Origin: Arachnopeziza araneosa
Lineage: Eukaryota > Ascomycota > Leotiomycetes > Helotiales > Arachnopezizaceae
DNA length: 64,000 nucleotides
Direction of reading: 5' to 3'
Assembly: GCA_003988855.1 (NCBI GenBank)
Contig: QYAI01000087.1
Span: 62,001-126,000, forward strand
Part shown: positions 43,388 to 53,382 of the stretch, piece by piece
Numbering within the stretch: position 1 is the first letter of the stretch
Layout of the letters: each line of letters begins with the position of its first letter
Notes under the pieces: model-generated
Seen by the model: the letters and a program-made list of their open reading frames with translations, nothing else
Told to the model about the DNA's origin: nothing
The model's database searches: none
Made by a program: the position numbers and the translations under genes

Positions 43388-44659
43388 TTAAATGCCCAGT
43401 AGAGCTCCCTTTGTGGTTCTAGCTAGCTGTAACCTCCACAACTTCTGTTCTGCACACAAGAACATCTCCCCCTCTTTGCCAAAGCAAAAGTTGGCAACCC
43501 CGCCTGGTACTATGATTCTTCCTATCAGACTACCGGCGGGATTCCAGACCTCAACGCCATCACCACAGCCAGAATAAACGTTTCCATCCAGATCACACTT
43601 GATACCATCTGGGAAACCTACTGCTGCAAAGGCAAAGACCCTCTTGTTCAGCAAGCAAGGCGCTCCTGACATCTGTACAATGTCAAATGCGTAGATATGT
43701 GCAGCCCTAAAACATAAGTCATGTCCACGAATGTGGAGACCTGACTAACCTGAGAAAATCCTTCTCTCCATCCCCGTGGATATAATCAGTATCCGTGATA
43801 TAGCAAACGGTCTCATCTGGACTAAAGCAGATCCCATTCGGTCTCCCAAACCCATCTGCCACAACCCTACACTCTCCATTATTAGGATCAAACCTATAAA
43901 CCTGACACGGTAACGTTGGCTTTTGTCTAAAATCCTGTTCATGTCCATAGCACGGATCCGTAAACCAAATGGACCCATCCTTGGCTACCACCACATCATT
44001 CACGCTATTGAAGTCCCTGCCGTAGAAATTTGTCACTACAGCTTTCGGCGGTGTCTTGCGCGGCATGAAATAGATACCTCCCGTGCCTGGAGTTGGAGAA
44101 CCTTGTGCGCAGAATAGCATGCCATCTTTGTAATTTACCCCTCCGTTTGGCATTTCGATGCCGGGTGGTGGACGCATTTTCGCCCATTCGACGGTATGAA
44201 CATCGTTGAGGCCGTTCAGACGATCGGTCCGAGTTAGCTTGACGCGCGATATGAGGATGGTGGGGTATTTGGAGGTAGAGGTTGACTGGAGGAGGTTGGA
44301 GGTTATATAAAGCTCATCGTGGGCGGGGAGGTAGACGCAGGCTTCGTGAAAGAAGGGATTATTGGATGTGCCGGCGGAGGAGAGGAGGAGAGAATGTGTG
44401 GGAGTTCGACCGACAAGTTTGTTGAATGCTCTGTCGTATTGTAGAATGCTTACTTCGTCTTTTGGGGTTTCGATTGCTCTAGGAGGGGTCAGCAGCGCCG
44501 AGGGTCAAGGTTGGGGGACTTACTTGACTGTTCCATTACTCTCTCCTAGACGATCAACAATCTGTACTTTTTAGGACTATGAATTCTAGAAGAAGCAGGT
44601 CTTCTTACTTGAACCGTTGTTGGAGCTATTGGGATATCCGAATTCGTGACGGTCGCCAT
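43388..44659 (-). CDS. SMP-30/gluconolactonase-like lactonohydrolase
   Basis: Exons 44659-44609, 44561-44524, 44478-43750 and 43706-43388; 378 residues. The N-terminus MATVTNSDIPIAPTTVQ lacks a signal peptide. Beta-propeller motifs include FHEACVYLPAHDELYITSN, PNGGVNYKDGMLFCAQG, FNSVNDVVVAKDGSIWFTDP, YRFDPNNGECRVVADGF, RPNGICFSPDETVCYITDTD and FPDGIKCDLDGNVYSGCGDG. The Glu early in the chain, the Asn of SVNDV and RPNGI and the Asp of FPDGI are the usual metal ligands. The family hydrolyses aldono- and related lactones with a divalent metal; the fungal group is often called lactonohydrolase. The phase of all three introns agrees with an unbroken protein. The precise substrate is not determinable. 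Confidence 0.88.
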
Positions 44660-45571
44660 CTTGGTTGGATTTAAGTGGGGAGATTGAGGCTCAAGATCAG
44701 AGCGGAAAACATTAGTCAGGAAATTCATACGAAGTATCTAACTTAAGATAGTAAGTTGGTCTTTTAAGGCAGTTTGGTTTGCTACGTTTTGAGAATCTAA
44801 GCAAAGATGTATTACTCTTGAAAAGTTTAGATGCAAGTCCTAGTGACTGTCAACTGACCATAAACCACCCTCAATATCCTTTCCCAAAGTAATTCATTTA
44901 CAAATCAGGATTTTTTACCCCCCGAGACTCCCAAGTGTTGCACAGTTAATATTCTCGGTCGCAATACTGATCCTTCTGCTCTTGGCTGAAATCATCATGG
45001 CGGAAGAAATATATTACAGTCTGGGAGAGTTGAGGGAAGGTATGAACCACAACTCTTAAAGAAGCTTGGCAATATGATTATCGACTTGGATGACATAAAA
45101 TATGGATTTGCGAAAGGTTGGGGGATCGATACGTGTGCCTTTGCCAGAGAGCTATAGAAAATCGGTTTCCCAAGAGAAGGAATTGTAGAGTAAGGTACGG
45201 CCAAAAGTAGCGGCAATTCCGCAGAATTTATCTCAAAATTCTCACCCTGGAAATATCACAAATGTGCATTTAGAGAATATTGTGGTGCACACAAACAGAT
45301 TAGGCCACAACCGGAGCTTCCGCAGAATGCTTGCTGGGTAGAGATTCTCAAGGATGCCCTTCTAATTCCACATATATGTACAATTGGTTTCATGCTCTAA
45401 TGATGAGAGCCTACCGCCCGTAATTCTCAGTTATGCTCCGTCTAATGTGCTGCTTTCTTCACTGCTTCTGATCCTTTCTTTGCATCCTCTTCGGCGCTTT
45501 TCAGGAAATCCCTTGAATGGATTAGCATTGATCTACAACAAAGGTATGCGGCCATGGGACGTCGCGGAACT
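44660..45571. other. 0.9-kb gap between lactonase and ATP19 genes
   Basis: Promoter of the lactonase gene and 3' flank of ATP19. Short frames at 44995-45216 and 45384-45575 are unsupported; the latter overlaps the end of ATP19 on the opposite strand. Confidence 0.45.
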
Positions 45572-45868
45572 TTAGGCATACTTGATAAAGCTCTCCTCAT
45601 CAGGACTTTGCGCGTTGATAGGTGGTCCCTGAGTCTTCTTCGCGGCAGATCCGCCAGTGAAAGCAGCAGCAATTCCACCCATGGTGCCAAGAGTGAGGAT
45701 CGCAAGCTACAATTGGATAACAATTAGCTTGATATTCAAATAAAAAGCAAGAAGAAGCATGTTCAATTGGATCCTCCGAATCTTGATATCGTCCTGTGAA
45801 TAGCATGGTTAGGAACGTACATAGTGGGAGCCAATCTTCTGGCCAAGGATAGAATAATATTGAACCAT
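45572..45868 (-). CDS. ATP19: Mitochondrial F1Fo-ATP synthase subunit k (Atp19)
   Basis: A tiny two-exon gene, 45868-45821 and 45706-45572, encoding 60 residues. Exon 1 gives MVQYYSILGQKIGSHY, then a 114-nt intron (GTACGT...ATTGTAG), then LAILTLGTMGGIAAAFTGGS (one membrane helix) and a tail KTQGPPINAQSPDEESFIK. The Tyr-rich start with GQKIGSHY/HQL, the single helix and the C-terminal DEE-FIK motif are diagnostic of fungal Atp19, a small subunit at the dimer interface of the ATP synthase in the inner membrane. It shares a short divergent promoter with the MTP18-like gene, another inner-membrane protein. Confidence 0.87.
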
Positions 45869-46137
45869 CTTGACAGATTGAAGCTTCGAGGATGTGAGGA
45901 GGGTTCGAGGCAGGATTTGAGGTCAATTGAACGTCGCTGTTGTGGATGGATCTTTAATGCGAAGCTCGACGACAAATTCTTGGCGCCTCAAGCGCAGCCG
46001 CGACTAGCCCGGACTCTCCCGCATTCGTTGCCTTGCAGCTCACGAGGACAAGAGGTATTTTACCGTACCTTTTCCTCCCAGCAAGACTTGAGTCAATACT
46101 ACTCCGATTGTTTATTTTGGTGTATTTATCTTTCATC
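45869..46137. promoter_or_regulatory. Divergent promoter, ATP19 / MTP18-like
   Basis: 269 bp separate the two start codons. Both products belong to the mitochondrial inner membrane, so shared regulation is plausible. I cannot assign specific binding sites. Confidence 0.5.
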
Positions 46138-47048
46138 ATGTCTTCAAACGACTCAAATAAACCTAGAGGACCTCCTCCAACTGGACTTCCAAACCCCGAG
46201 AAGCTTCCACCGGGACTGCAGAAGATCATTGATTCAGCAGATAAGGAGGATAACTTTTATGATGAGCTTTATGATGGAATGTATGTCATTCAAGAGCTTC
46301 TTGTAAACTCGAATCTGTTATTAAGAGTTGCATGTGCTAACTTTCCCGTAGTGCCCCTCAATCAACAGAAAGTAGTATACGATACGCTGCATACGCAACC
46401 CGCATACGAACGGCTCTCCTCTCTGCGCAAAGATATGTTGCCTACACCTCTGATATCGGCGAATCATTCCGACCGGTTGCGCATCCAAACTACGTTCGAG
46501 CAGCATATGGTATTTCATGGGCATACTTGGTAGGCGATGTAGCACACGAAGGGTACAAGGCATACTGCAGCAATCAGAGGACCTTACATCCGCATCTCCC
46601 TCGAGAAGCTGCTCAGTCAAGGTATAACGATGCCAAGACAGACCTCCCTACGGTCGCACATGATGCCCAGGTTTCTTTGGCCCCCGGGAAGGTTACACCT
46701 TTGAATGACTACAGGACTGTTATGGTTCAGAGAGCAATCTTCCAAAGTATTGCATCTATGGGTCTTCCGGCCTTAACAATTCATTCAATCGTTCGCTATT
46801 CAGGAAAGGCTATGAAAGATGTGAAGAATGTTAGACTCCGGACATACGGTCCGATAGGCCTTGGGCTGGCCGCCGTGCCAGCATTGCCTTTCTTGTTTGA
46901 TAAGCCTGTGGAAGAGGCTGTGGAATGGGTATTTCATAAGGGTTTCGAGACATTCGGTGGGAAAGAGTTTGTTGGCGAAGCGCCGTCTACTGGAAGAGAA
47001 CAGATGCTAGAGCAGAAAACTCAGCTGAAGAAGAAGAAGGAGTTGTAA
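46138..47048 (+). CDS. MTP18/MTFP1-like mitochondrial fission process protein
   Basis: Exons 46138-46280 and 46352-47048 (71-nt intron, branch GCTAAC, acceptor CCCGTAG) encode 279 residues. The N-terminus is Pro-rich and disordered. The core reads STESSIRYAAYATRIRTAL, YVAYTSDIGESFRPVAHP, YVRAAYGISWAYLVGDVAHE, VMVQRAIFQSIASMGLPALT, IHSIVRYSGKAMKD and TYGPIGLGLAAVPALPFLFD, followed by KPVEEAVEWVFHKGF. These are the conserved blocks of the mitochondrial 18-kDa protein family (human MTFP1), a multi-pass inner-membrane protein linked to fission and membrane integrity. The gene is intact and its reading frame fully explained by one intron. Confidence 0.87.
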
Positions 47049-48137
47049 TGACGTACCAGACGATTGTACATACGGGTAGCATGGCGTTTTGGGACGAACT
47101 CGACTTAACCTATGAAACTAGGCATTAAAATATGACTTGGTTGCTTACCTCCATATTCTTTGCTTGGACCTGATCGTGCCGGGTTCTCCGTATGTCTCGT
47201 GAGAATCCTTCAGCTGAACTTTGGACGAACTGCATAGCGCTTTAATTTGCACAGCCGAGGTGCTTGGAAGAATTTCCCACTAAGCTTTGGGGATCTACTG
47301 GTCTGTTTTCTCCCCCTCGCTACCAGCTTGAGACTCTCTTATTTTTAGTGAGATCCCACTGGGCTGGAGGTGGCACCGGGCTGCTCCAGCTTCACAGTCC
47401 TGGGGATCGGACCTCGCTTATTCGGTTCACCTCGCCAGCACTCCCAAAACTGTCAGAATCAATGAAGGGGTAAGAAAATGCATCAGATTCGTAATTAGAG
47501 TTGATCTTGGTAGGCGAGGGCCAGTTTTGTTTGAGTCTCATCCGCGCTTGATTCGAAATTTCCCTTCAATCAGAACGCCTCACCAGAACCGAAACGCGCG
47601 AAGCGACCACCCCCTTTCTCGCTTAGCTTCACATCAAAACCTCTCGAGTTTCTGAGTAGAGATCATGAGAGCCAAGCCCTTTCTTTCGGAAGGTCTTCAC
47701 GAAAGACGATCTCGGAACATCCCCTCCACCTTTGTGAATCACTGTGGCGTTTACCCTTCATCAGGTAGCGACACGCCAGCCTGATGATTTTCGTCTCAAT
47801 TTGGCCTTCCCAGTTGTGATGGCCTGGCCGACATGGGCCCTCGAGCTTTATGCGACAGTGAGATCGTTTTGTATGTCCGTTCGCGAAGGCATGGATTGGC
47901 CCTCCGTTCGAGTTGGCGATGGAGGCATATAAAGAGTTTCTTGATCCTCCAAGACGGTTTTCCTTCTTCACCCCATCATTACTCTCTTTCTTTGACTTCA
48001 GTCTTTACATTCCTTACAGTACAGTGTACTTTACATTCATTACAGTCCTTACACCAACTTTTTCACTCCGGCAGGCCCAACCTTTTAACTTTCAACAAAC
48101 CACTACTTTTTACGAGTACCTGAATTTACGAATCGAT
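47049..48137. other. 1.1-kb promoter region of the secreted-protein gene
   Basis: No gene is supported; frames at 47264-47473 and 47663-48123 are unrecognised. The last 200 bp (about 47940-48130) are strongly pyrimidine-rich with several TTACA repeats (48005-48055), a leader type common at highly expressed fungal genes. Confidence 0.5.
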
Positions 48138-49401
48138 ATGTATACCAAAACCGCCCTTCTCGCCCTTTTGGCATCCATCGCTGAGGCTCGGTAAGATTAA
48201 AATTTCAGATCGTGGAACGTTTACTGACTCCAGACAGTTTCGGCCAAGAACAAGGAAACGGAGCCATCGCGGCCATCACTGCTTTGAGCAATTTTGGACA
48301 ATCTGGCCAAGCTGCAACTTTGGGTGGAGGTTCCATTCAATTCCTCTTGGCTGCTGCAAATCCTTGTGGCAGTGGGTTTATCTCTTCCTATCTCAAATTC
48401 GAAACTAACAGTCGTAGAACTCACCCAAGCCGATCAAATCGTGGCCGAACTTGGCACTGATCCCGCCGTTATCGCAGCCGCTATCGGTCTTGTTGCTGCT
48501 GAACAGAACTTCAATCCATTTGTTGTCAGCATCCCATCAGTCTGCTCCGATCCTACTCTCCCAACTACTGCCGCTCTTCGTGGAGTCGTTCCTCTCATCG
48601 ACCCTGCCGTTGGTGGTGAGGCAATTGAAAATGCCAACTCCAACTCATCCAAAACCGCCCCCTTCGATGCTACAGGATTGAGCGTCGCTCAAGTCATGGT
48701 TGCTCACGGTTTCTCCAACTTCACTGGAGTCGCCGTTGATGGTACCAAAACTGCTGCTTCTTCTCTTGGTGGTGCTTCTTCTGGTGGTGATTCAGTCGCT
48801 GTCACCTCAGCTGCGGCTGTCGCTTCTACCACTGCTGCTGCCTTGGGTTGCGGTGGAACAACCCTGGTCACTGTTACTCGTGCCGTAAGTGTCCCGAAAT
48901 TACTGTTTCGACCAAACTAACAGCTAATAGGCAACCTCCGCTGCTGTTGCTACATCAGCTGCCGCAGGATCCCAAGCACTGGCAGCCGGTTCTGGAGCCG
49001 TCACCAACGCTGTAACAGGAAATTTTGCCGGCTTCGTCGCCTCCACCATTGCTGGTCTCGATTTCGGCAAATGCGTACCAACTATCAAATTCGAAGCCGG
49101 ACTTGATGGCCGGAAAACTACCGAATTCACCTTCCAGGCTATCGACCCTCTTGTCAACAAGGGTCAAGAGGAGGCGCTCAACCCCAACATCATCACCAAC
49201 CGAATCCACGATCAGTTGACCAACGTCTGTGGTGCCAACCAGGCTGCTAAGGATGCCGCTGCTGCCGCTCAAACTACGATCTCCAACTTGGGTACGAGAG
49301 ATTCCAGCACCGCTGATGCATGGAATACTGCTTTGGGCTTTGCTGGTACTAACATCAACCCTGACAACGCTCCTCAAACTGGATTGGTTGGTCACACCTA
49401 A
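48138..49401 (+). CDS. Secreted Ala/Ser-rich protein (effector-like surface protein family)
   Basis: Exons 48138-48190, 48238-48371, 48418-48884 and 48931-49401; three short introns (46-47 nt); 374 residues. A clear signal peptide (MYTKTALLALLASIAEA) precedes FGQEQGNGAIAAITALSNFG. Conserved-looking blocks are GKLTQADQIVAELGTDPAVI, EQNFNPFVVSIPSVCSD, RGVVPLIDPAVGGEAIENAN and, after a low-complexity Ala/Ser/Thr stretch, FGKCVPTIKFEAGLDGR and FTFQAIDPLVNKGQEEALNP. It resembles a fungus-specific secreted family sometimes labelled effector-like; I recall this only loosely and assign no function. Only a few Cys are present. The low-complexity middle suits O-glycosylation, so wall or extracellular location is likely. 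Confidence 0.7.
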
Positions 49402-49713
49402 ATGTTTACTTGATAGCGGATTGTTTGGTGGAAGACTCGAGGTTGGGAGGCAGGGGCTAAGGTTTTGAGTTTGAGATGTTTATGGTGAAATTTCCTATGA
49501 ATGTGTATATAGTATGTATGATGATGGTTGGATATGTACGTGAGAGTTTGAGATCTTGGCATGAAATACATCCATTTCTCTAAATCAGTTCCATGCATAT
49601 GAAAGCCAATCGTGAATAGCCCACTTGAAATAAAGTTCGCCTGACAAGTGTTATAAAAAGGATATATATTTTAGATCTATAATTGGATACAAGAATTTGG
49701 TTGTTTTTATCTC
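49402..49713. other. Spacer between convergent genes
   Basis: 3' flanks of the secreted-protein and mannosyltransferase-like genes, AT-rich. Nothing else seen. Confidence 0.5.
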
Positions 49714-50718
49714 TCAACTCCCTCCTCCACCTCTCCACGAGCCCTGAAACTCATGCTTAACAAGCGCCTGTCCCTCACCTGCAGCACTCGCTCCCGAATG
49801 CGGCGCTCCAGACGCAAACGCATCGATCGGGAGAACTAGTATATCACCGAAAAGTTTCGGCGTCCTCATCCCAGTGAGATTCCTCCATCCCACCTCCTCT
49901 CCGGCCGCCTTAGACAAGAATTCATATACCACCTCAGTCCACCCAGCCGGGCCGGTGATATCCAACACCTCATCATCTGAATAATTGACGTCCTTTGTTG
50001 GCGTCTCAAATGGCCTATTCTTCACTTCTTTCAGAATCCTTTCCACCATCGCCCACAATGCCGGGTGGTTCGGTGAGCTAGCAAGAGTCCACTGACAGAA
50101 TTGGACTTCATACGTCGTCCCTAGAACGGGAGGACTCTGATCGGCTTCCAGCCCCACGATGAGTTTTATCTTATCGCGAAACTCGTCCGGAACCCATTCA
50201 TAGAGCGGTCGCAACATCTGAGTATCGATATCACTATATACCCCTCCTTCGATCGCGAGTAACAGATACCGGAGGAAATCCGCTCGGAAGACTCGTCTTG
50301 ACATGGCGTAGAATAAGGGAAGGATTTTTGCGTGTGTTTTAGACTTTGAGAGTTTTTGGACGATCGAGAGTGCTCCTTGGGCATCGAGAAGCGTGTAGGC
50401 GTGTGAAGGGGAGCGGGAGATGAAGCTGTGTATGTAGGTGCTGTATCCTACTATCGCGGTCGGATTAAAGTCAAGGTATATCTGCCATATCTTTGGTGGA
50501 ATGTGGGGGAGGTGGATGGCGGTATTGGGAGAATAGATATCCAGGGATGGGAACGCCGACGATGCAGCGGATTGGTATGAGGTAAATGCTGTATAGAATA
50601 TGCAGAGAGTGGTAACTATGAGAATGCCGAAAATGATTCGTGACGGACGTGGCCGAGAGTATTGTGAGTACCACTGTGGAAGATCAAAAGAGTCGAAGTA
50701 TATGCTTGGCTTTTCCAT
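49714..50718 (-). CDS. GT32 glycosyltransferase, OCH1/SUR1-like
   Basis: A single exon of 334 residues. A short cytosolic tail is followed by one membrane helix (IIFGILIVTTLCIFYTAF, about residues 28-46), the type II Golgi layout. Then come IPPKIWQIYLDF (family start), RRVFRADFLRYLLLAIEGG, the DXD motif in VYSDIDTQ, QFCQWTLASSPNHPALW and DITGPAGWTEVVYEFL. These are the gly_transf_sug / GT32 hallmarks of alpha-1,6-mannosyltransferase Och1 and its relatives, which use GDP-mannose in the Golgi. Which acceptor (N-glycan or sphingolipid) cannot be told. The C-terminus is Gly-rich. Confidence 0.87.
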   Translation of the reverse strand: MEKPSIYFDSFDLPQWYSQYSRPRPSRIIFGILIVTTLCIFYTAFTSYQSAASSAFPSLDIYSPNTAIHLPHIPPKIWQIYLDFNPTAIVGYSTYIHSFISRSPSHAYTLLDAQGALSIVQKLSKSKTHAKILPLFYAMSRRVFRADFLRYLLLAIEGGVYSDIDTQMLRPLYEWVPDEFRDKIKLIVGLEADQSPPVLGTTYEVQFCQWTLASSPNHPALWAMVERILKEVKNRPFETPTKDVNYSDDEVLDITGPAGWTEVVYEFLSKAAGEEVGWRNLTGMRTPKLFGDILVLPIDAFASGAPHSGASAAGEGQALVKHEFQGSWRGGGGS

Positions 50719-52236
50719 GATTAGCCTTCGTGAGACTTCGCTGCTCGGTAGACTCCTGAGATGACTACATATGCCCGCCTGGGACTAAGGAGAACGCTGT
50801 TCCGAGGTCTTGTTAGGAATGGATATGTATGATTCTTGAGAGAGAATCAGAAAACATCTTGTGAGCTGAAAGAGATTGCAGAGTTCGGGACTTTTGTGGT
50901 ATCTTTCGACTGAGGAATGTGGAGCTGCGGCGTGTACCTGGGGTAGCAATCCTCATGGTGTTATCGATGCTTACGAAATAGCAGAGCACGGATGATGCAT
51001 CCCCGAGGTCGATGTCGTATCTTTTGCATCTGGAAGAATTTCTACTGCATCTTCTTCATGTTCCGTCTCAACATATGACATTGTTTTTGAGCAAATGATC
51101 GAACTGAAACTACCTAAAATCAACGGAAGACATAGAATGTTTATGATGCCAAATCTGTTTGACTTCAGGGATTAAATGCAGGAAAAGCTTCATTTGACGC
51201 AGATCTGGATAGTGCAACCCGATTGTGTTGACACTGACGCGGCCCCGTCGTTGACGACAGCGCTAATGGCAAATCACCTGAAATGGGCTAAGCGCGAATC
51301 TTTCATCTCGGCATTGTCTGATTTGGGAACAGGGACACTTTTTGTGTGAGCCCTAGGTGCACCGAGGTATGCCTCTGCACGTCAACAAAGTCAATAAGCA
51401 TTGAAGTAAGTGGCTTAGTCGCTAGAACAATGCCGACGTTGAATTCAGGGGTTCGGATGAAACACCAACCAACAGTTTACTGCATAAGAGAGAGGTGAGT
51501 CCCAGTTATCAGGATTCTGGCTAAAATCATGTTGGTACTTATGCTTGTACCCTTCACGCCTGAAAAAGCGAAAAGATTGAAACTTTGAAATCCAAAGATA
51601 GAGGATCGAGGGGTATGAAATCCCTGTCATCTTTGTTGGCACGTAGACTCATAAATCTCAACTCTGAACTCTTCATACGGTTCTCCATTAACCACTACCA
51701 GGATTTTTTCAACCATGAGACATTAACAAAGTTCTTGTCCTCAAAGAATGGTGTATAGGTACTGTCAGCATGATAACATTACTCAGAATGTCCCAAAGTA
51801 AATGTTCTGTCACTGGTCATATATAACTAGGGAAATAATTGTGCAAAATCAGCAATCAACTCTATGGGATTGAAAAGCTACTTCAATTAACCCTATGTTT
51901 GTCTCTATTGTTTACTTAAAATTCATGAGTCCAGTCTGACCTTCAAGAGGGCAAGAAAAGGGGCTGGTGATTATTAAGCGAAAATGTTAGATGTGTGACC
52001 AACACCCTCCATTCGGCTCATGCAACATTTGCATTATATTTTACAACGATATTGAATCGTAGATTAAGCATAACTCAGATAAGAAACAATCTCGCGTTCA
52101 ATCTCCAGAATCAGTCTGGAATTTATACTCTTTTTTATGAAAAATAAAGCCATCAACTCTCCGCTAAGAATTTTGAATAATTTCGAGGCAACCAGTTATA
52201 TATACTACAGCACAAGACAAGCGCATCTTCTCAGCC
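50719..52236. other. 1.5-kb gap between divergent GT32 and GNAT genes
   Basis: Promoters of both genes. The middle (about 51000-52100) is AT-rich and has no credible frame; the - frame at 51445-51642 is unrecognised. No transposon termini or RNA gene seen. Confidence 0.45.
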
Positions 52237-52926
52237 ATGGCACTTTCTCCTCCACCTCAAACATTCTACACTCGTTCTCCGGACACCCGCTCCTCAAGCA
52301 GCGCGCACGTCACTCTTCAATCCCACACCTACCCCCTCACGCTACGCACGCCCACCAGCGACGACATTCCCGGCCTCACCGCCGTCATGTCCAACCGTGC
52401 CAACACAGGCTCAGATCTATCCGTCTCCAAGATGAACCAGGAAGAGATCGCCGCGCTAGTGTCCAAATGGCAAGTCCTGAATTCACCTCTGACGCATCTG
52501 AACATGGTGATCACCACGGACGGCAAGGTCGTCGGCGTCACCGGTCTCGGCTATATCTACCCGGTTGCAGAGCGAGAAGAAGATGAGGGGAAGAAAAAGG
52601 AGTTGGGAGAGGCCAGGATTGGCGTTGCGGGTGTGATGCTGAATCCCGAGATCAGGGGGAAAGGGTATGCTGCTGAGGCACTGCGGATAGTGATTGATTA
52701 TGGATTGCGGGAGCTAGGGCTGTTGGAGGTGACTTTGGGGACGAGTAGCGAGAATAGAGGTATGGTAAACCTCATGTTGTACGGGTTTGGGATGCCTGGT
52801 GAGAAGGAAGATGCGGATAAGTATGGGAACGACATGATATGGCGGTTGCCGAGGAACGTGTGGCTAGAGAAAGAACAGATAAATTATGCAGAAAGATTGA
52901 AGGTCAAGATGGCAGCTAGGCGTTAG
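52237..52926 (+). CDS. GNAT-family N-acetyltransferase (RimJ-like)
   Basis: A single exon of 229 residues. The substrate-side strand YPLTLRTPTSDDIPGLTAVM opens the domain. Motif A is clear: VMLNPEIRGKGYAAEALRI, with the R-G-x-G-x-A acetyl-CoA pyrophosphate loop at about residues 146-152, followed by LLEVTLGTSSENRGMVNLM, the usual end of RimJ/RimL-type folds. No targeting signal. Such fungal single-domain enzymes acetylate small amines or protein N-termini; the substrate is unknown. Confidence 0.87.
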   Translation: MALSPPPQTFYTRSPDTRSSSSAHVTLQSHTYPLTLRTPTSDDIPGLTAVMSNRANTGSDLSVSKMNQEEIAALVSKWQVLNSPLTHLNMVITTDGKVVGVTGLGYIYPVAEREEDEGKKKELGEARIGVAGVMLNPEIRGKGYAAEALRIVIDYGLRELGLLEVTLGTSSENRGMVNLMLYGFGMPGEKEDADKYGNDMIWRLPRNVWLEKEQINYAERLKVKMAARR

Positions 52927-53031
52927 AAGTACTTTTTATTTGTATATTAGATTAGAGCTATCCTTAGTCTCTAAAACCCCCAACTCCATCTTCCGCATCC
53001 CATCTAGTTCGACGTTTCCTAGCCCAATGCT

Positions 53032-53338
53032 TTAAGTGCAATGCTCTTTCTCCTTATCTCCTAGAATTTCCACGGTCTTCCTTCGGGCCCGCCTCCCATG
53101 CATATACCTAATCAAAGCCCAAACCACAGCGCCCATGACCGAGAAAAGTGCCGCCACCTATCACACCATTTGTTATTATCCTTTCTTGGTTGCTAAATAA
53201 ACCGATAAACCTTCACTTCCCGCCTCTGCCAGATCCTATCCTCGCATCTGATTCCGAGCTGAAGCACAAGCCGAAGTTGAAGGAGCCAAAGAAGGATTTT
53301 CAAATATACAAGGAAAAGTTGCTTGTCCATCGCAACTA
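53032..53338 (-). CDS. Possible small membrane protein, two-exon model
   Basis: On the - strand an exon ends at a TAA (53034-53032) and encodes VAALFSVMGAVVWALIRYMH, followed by a basic RRARRK segment and an acidic C-terminus; it looks like one membrane helix with a positive flank. A GATAG acceptor precedes it, and a possible upstream exon begins at an ATG near 53330. On the + strand a frame at 53148-53339 (63 codons) overlaps the upstream part and also looks plausible, so strand and start are uncertain. I do not recognise the family; size and layout suggest an organelle-membrane small subunit, but that is a guess. Confidence 0.35.
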
Positions 53339-53382
53339 AAGCAGCAAGGGAGTAATATCGACCATTGGTAGTCGGCTTCTAG

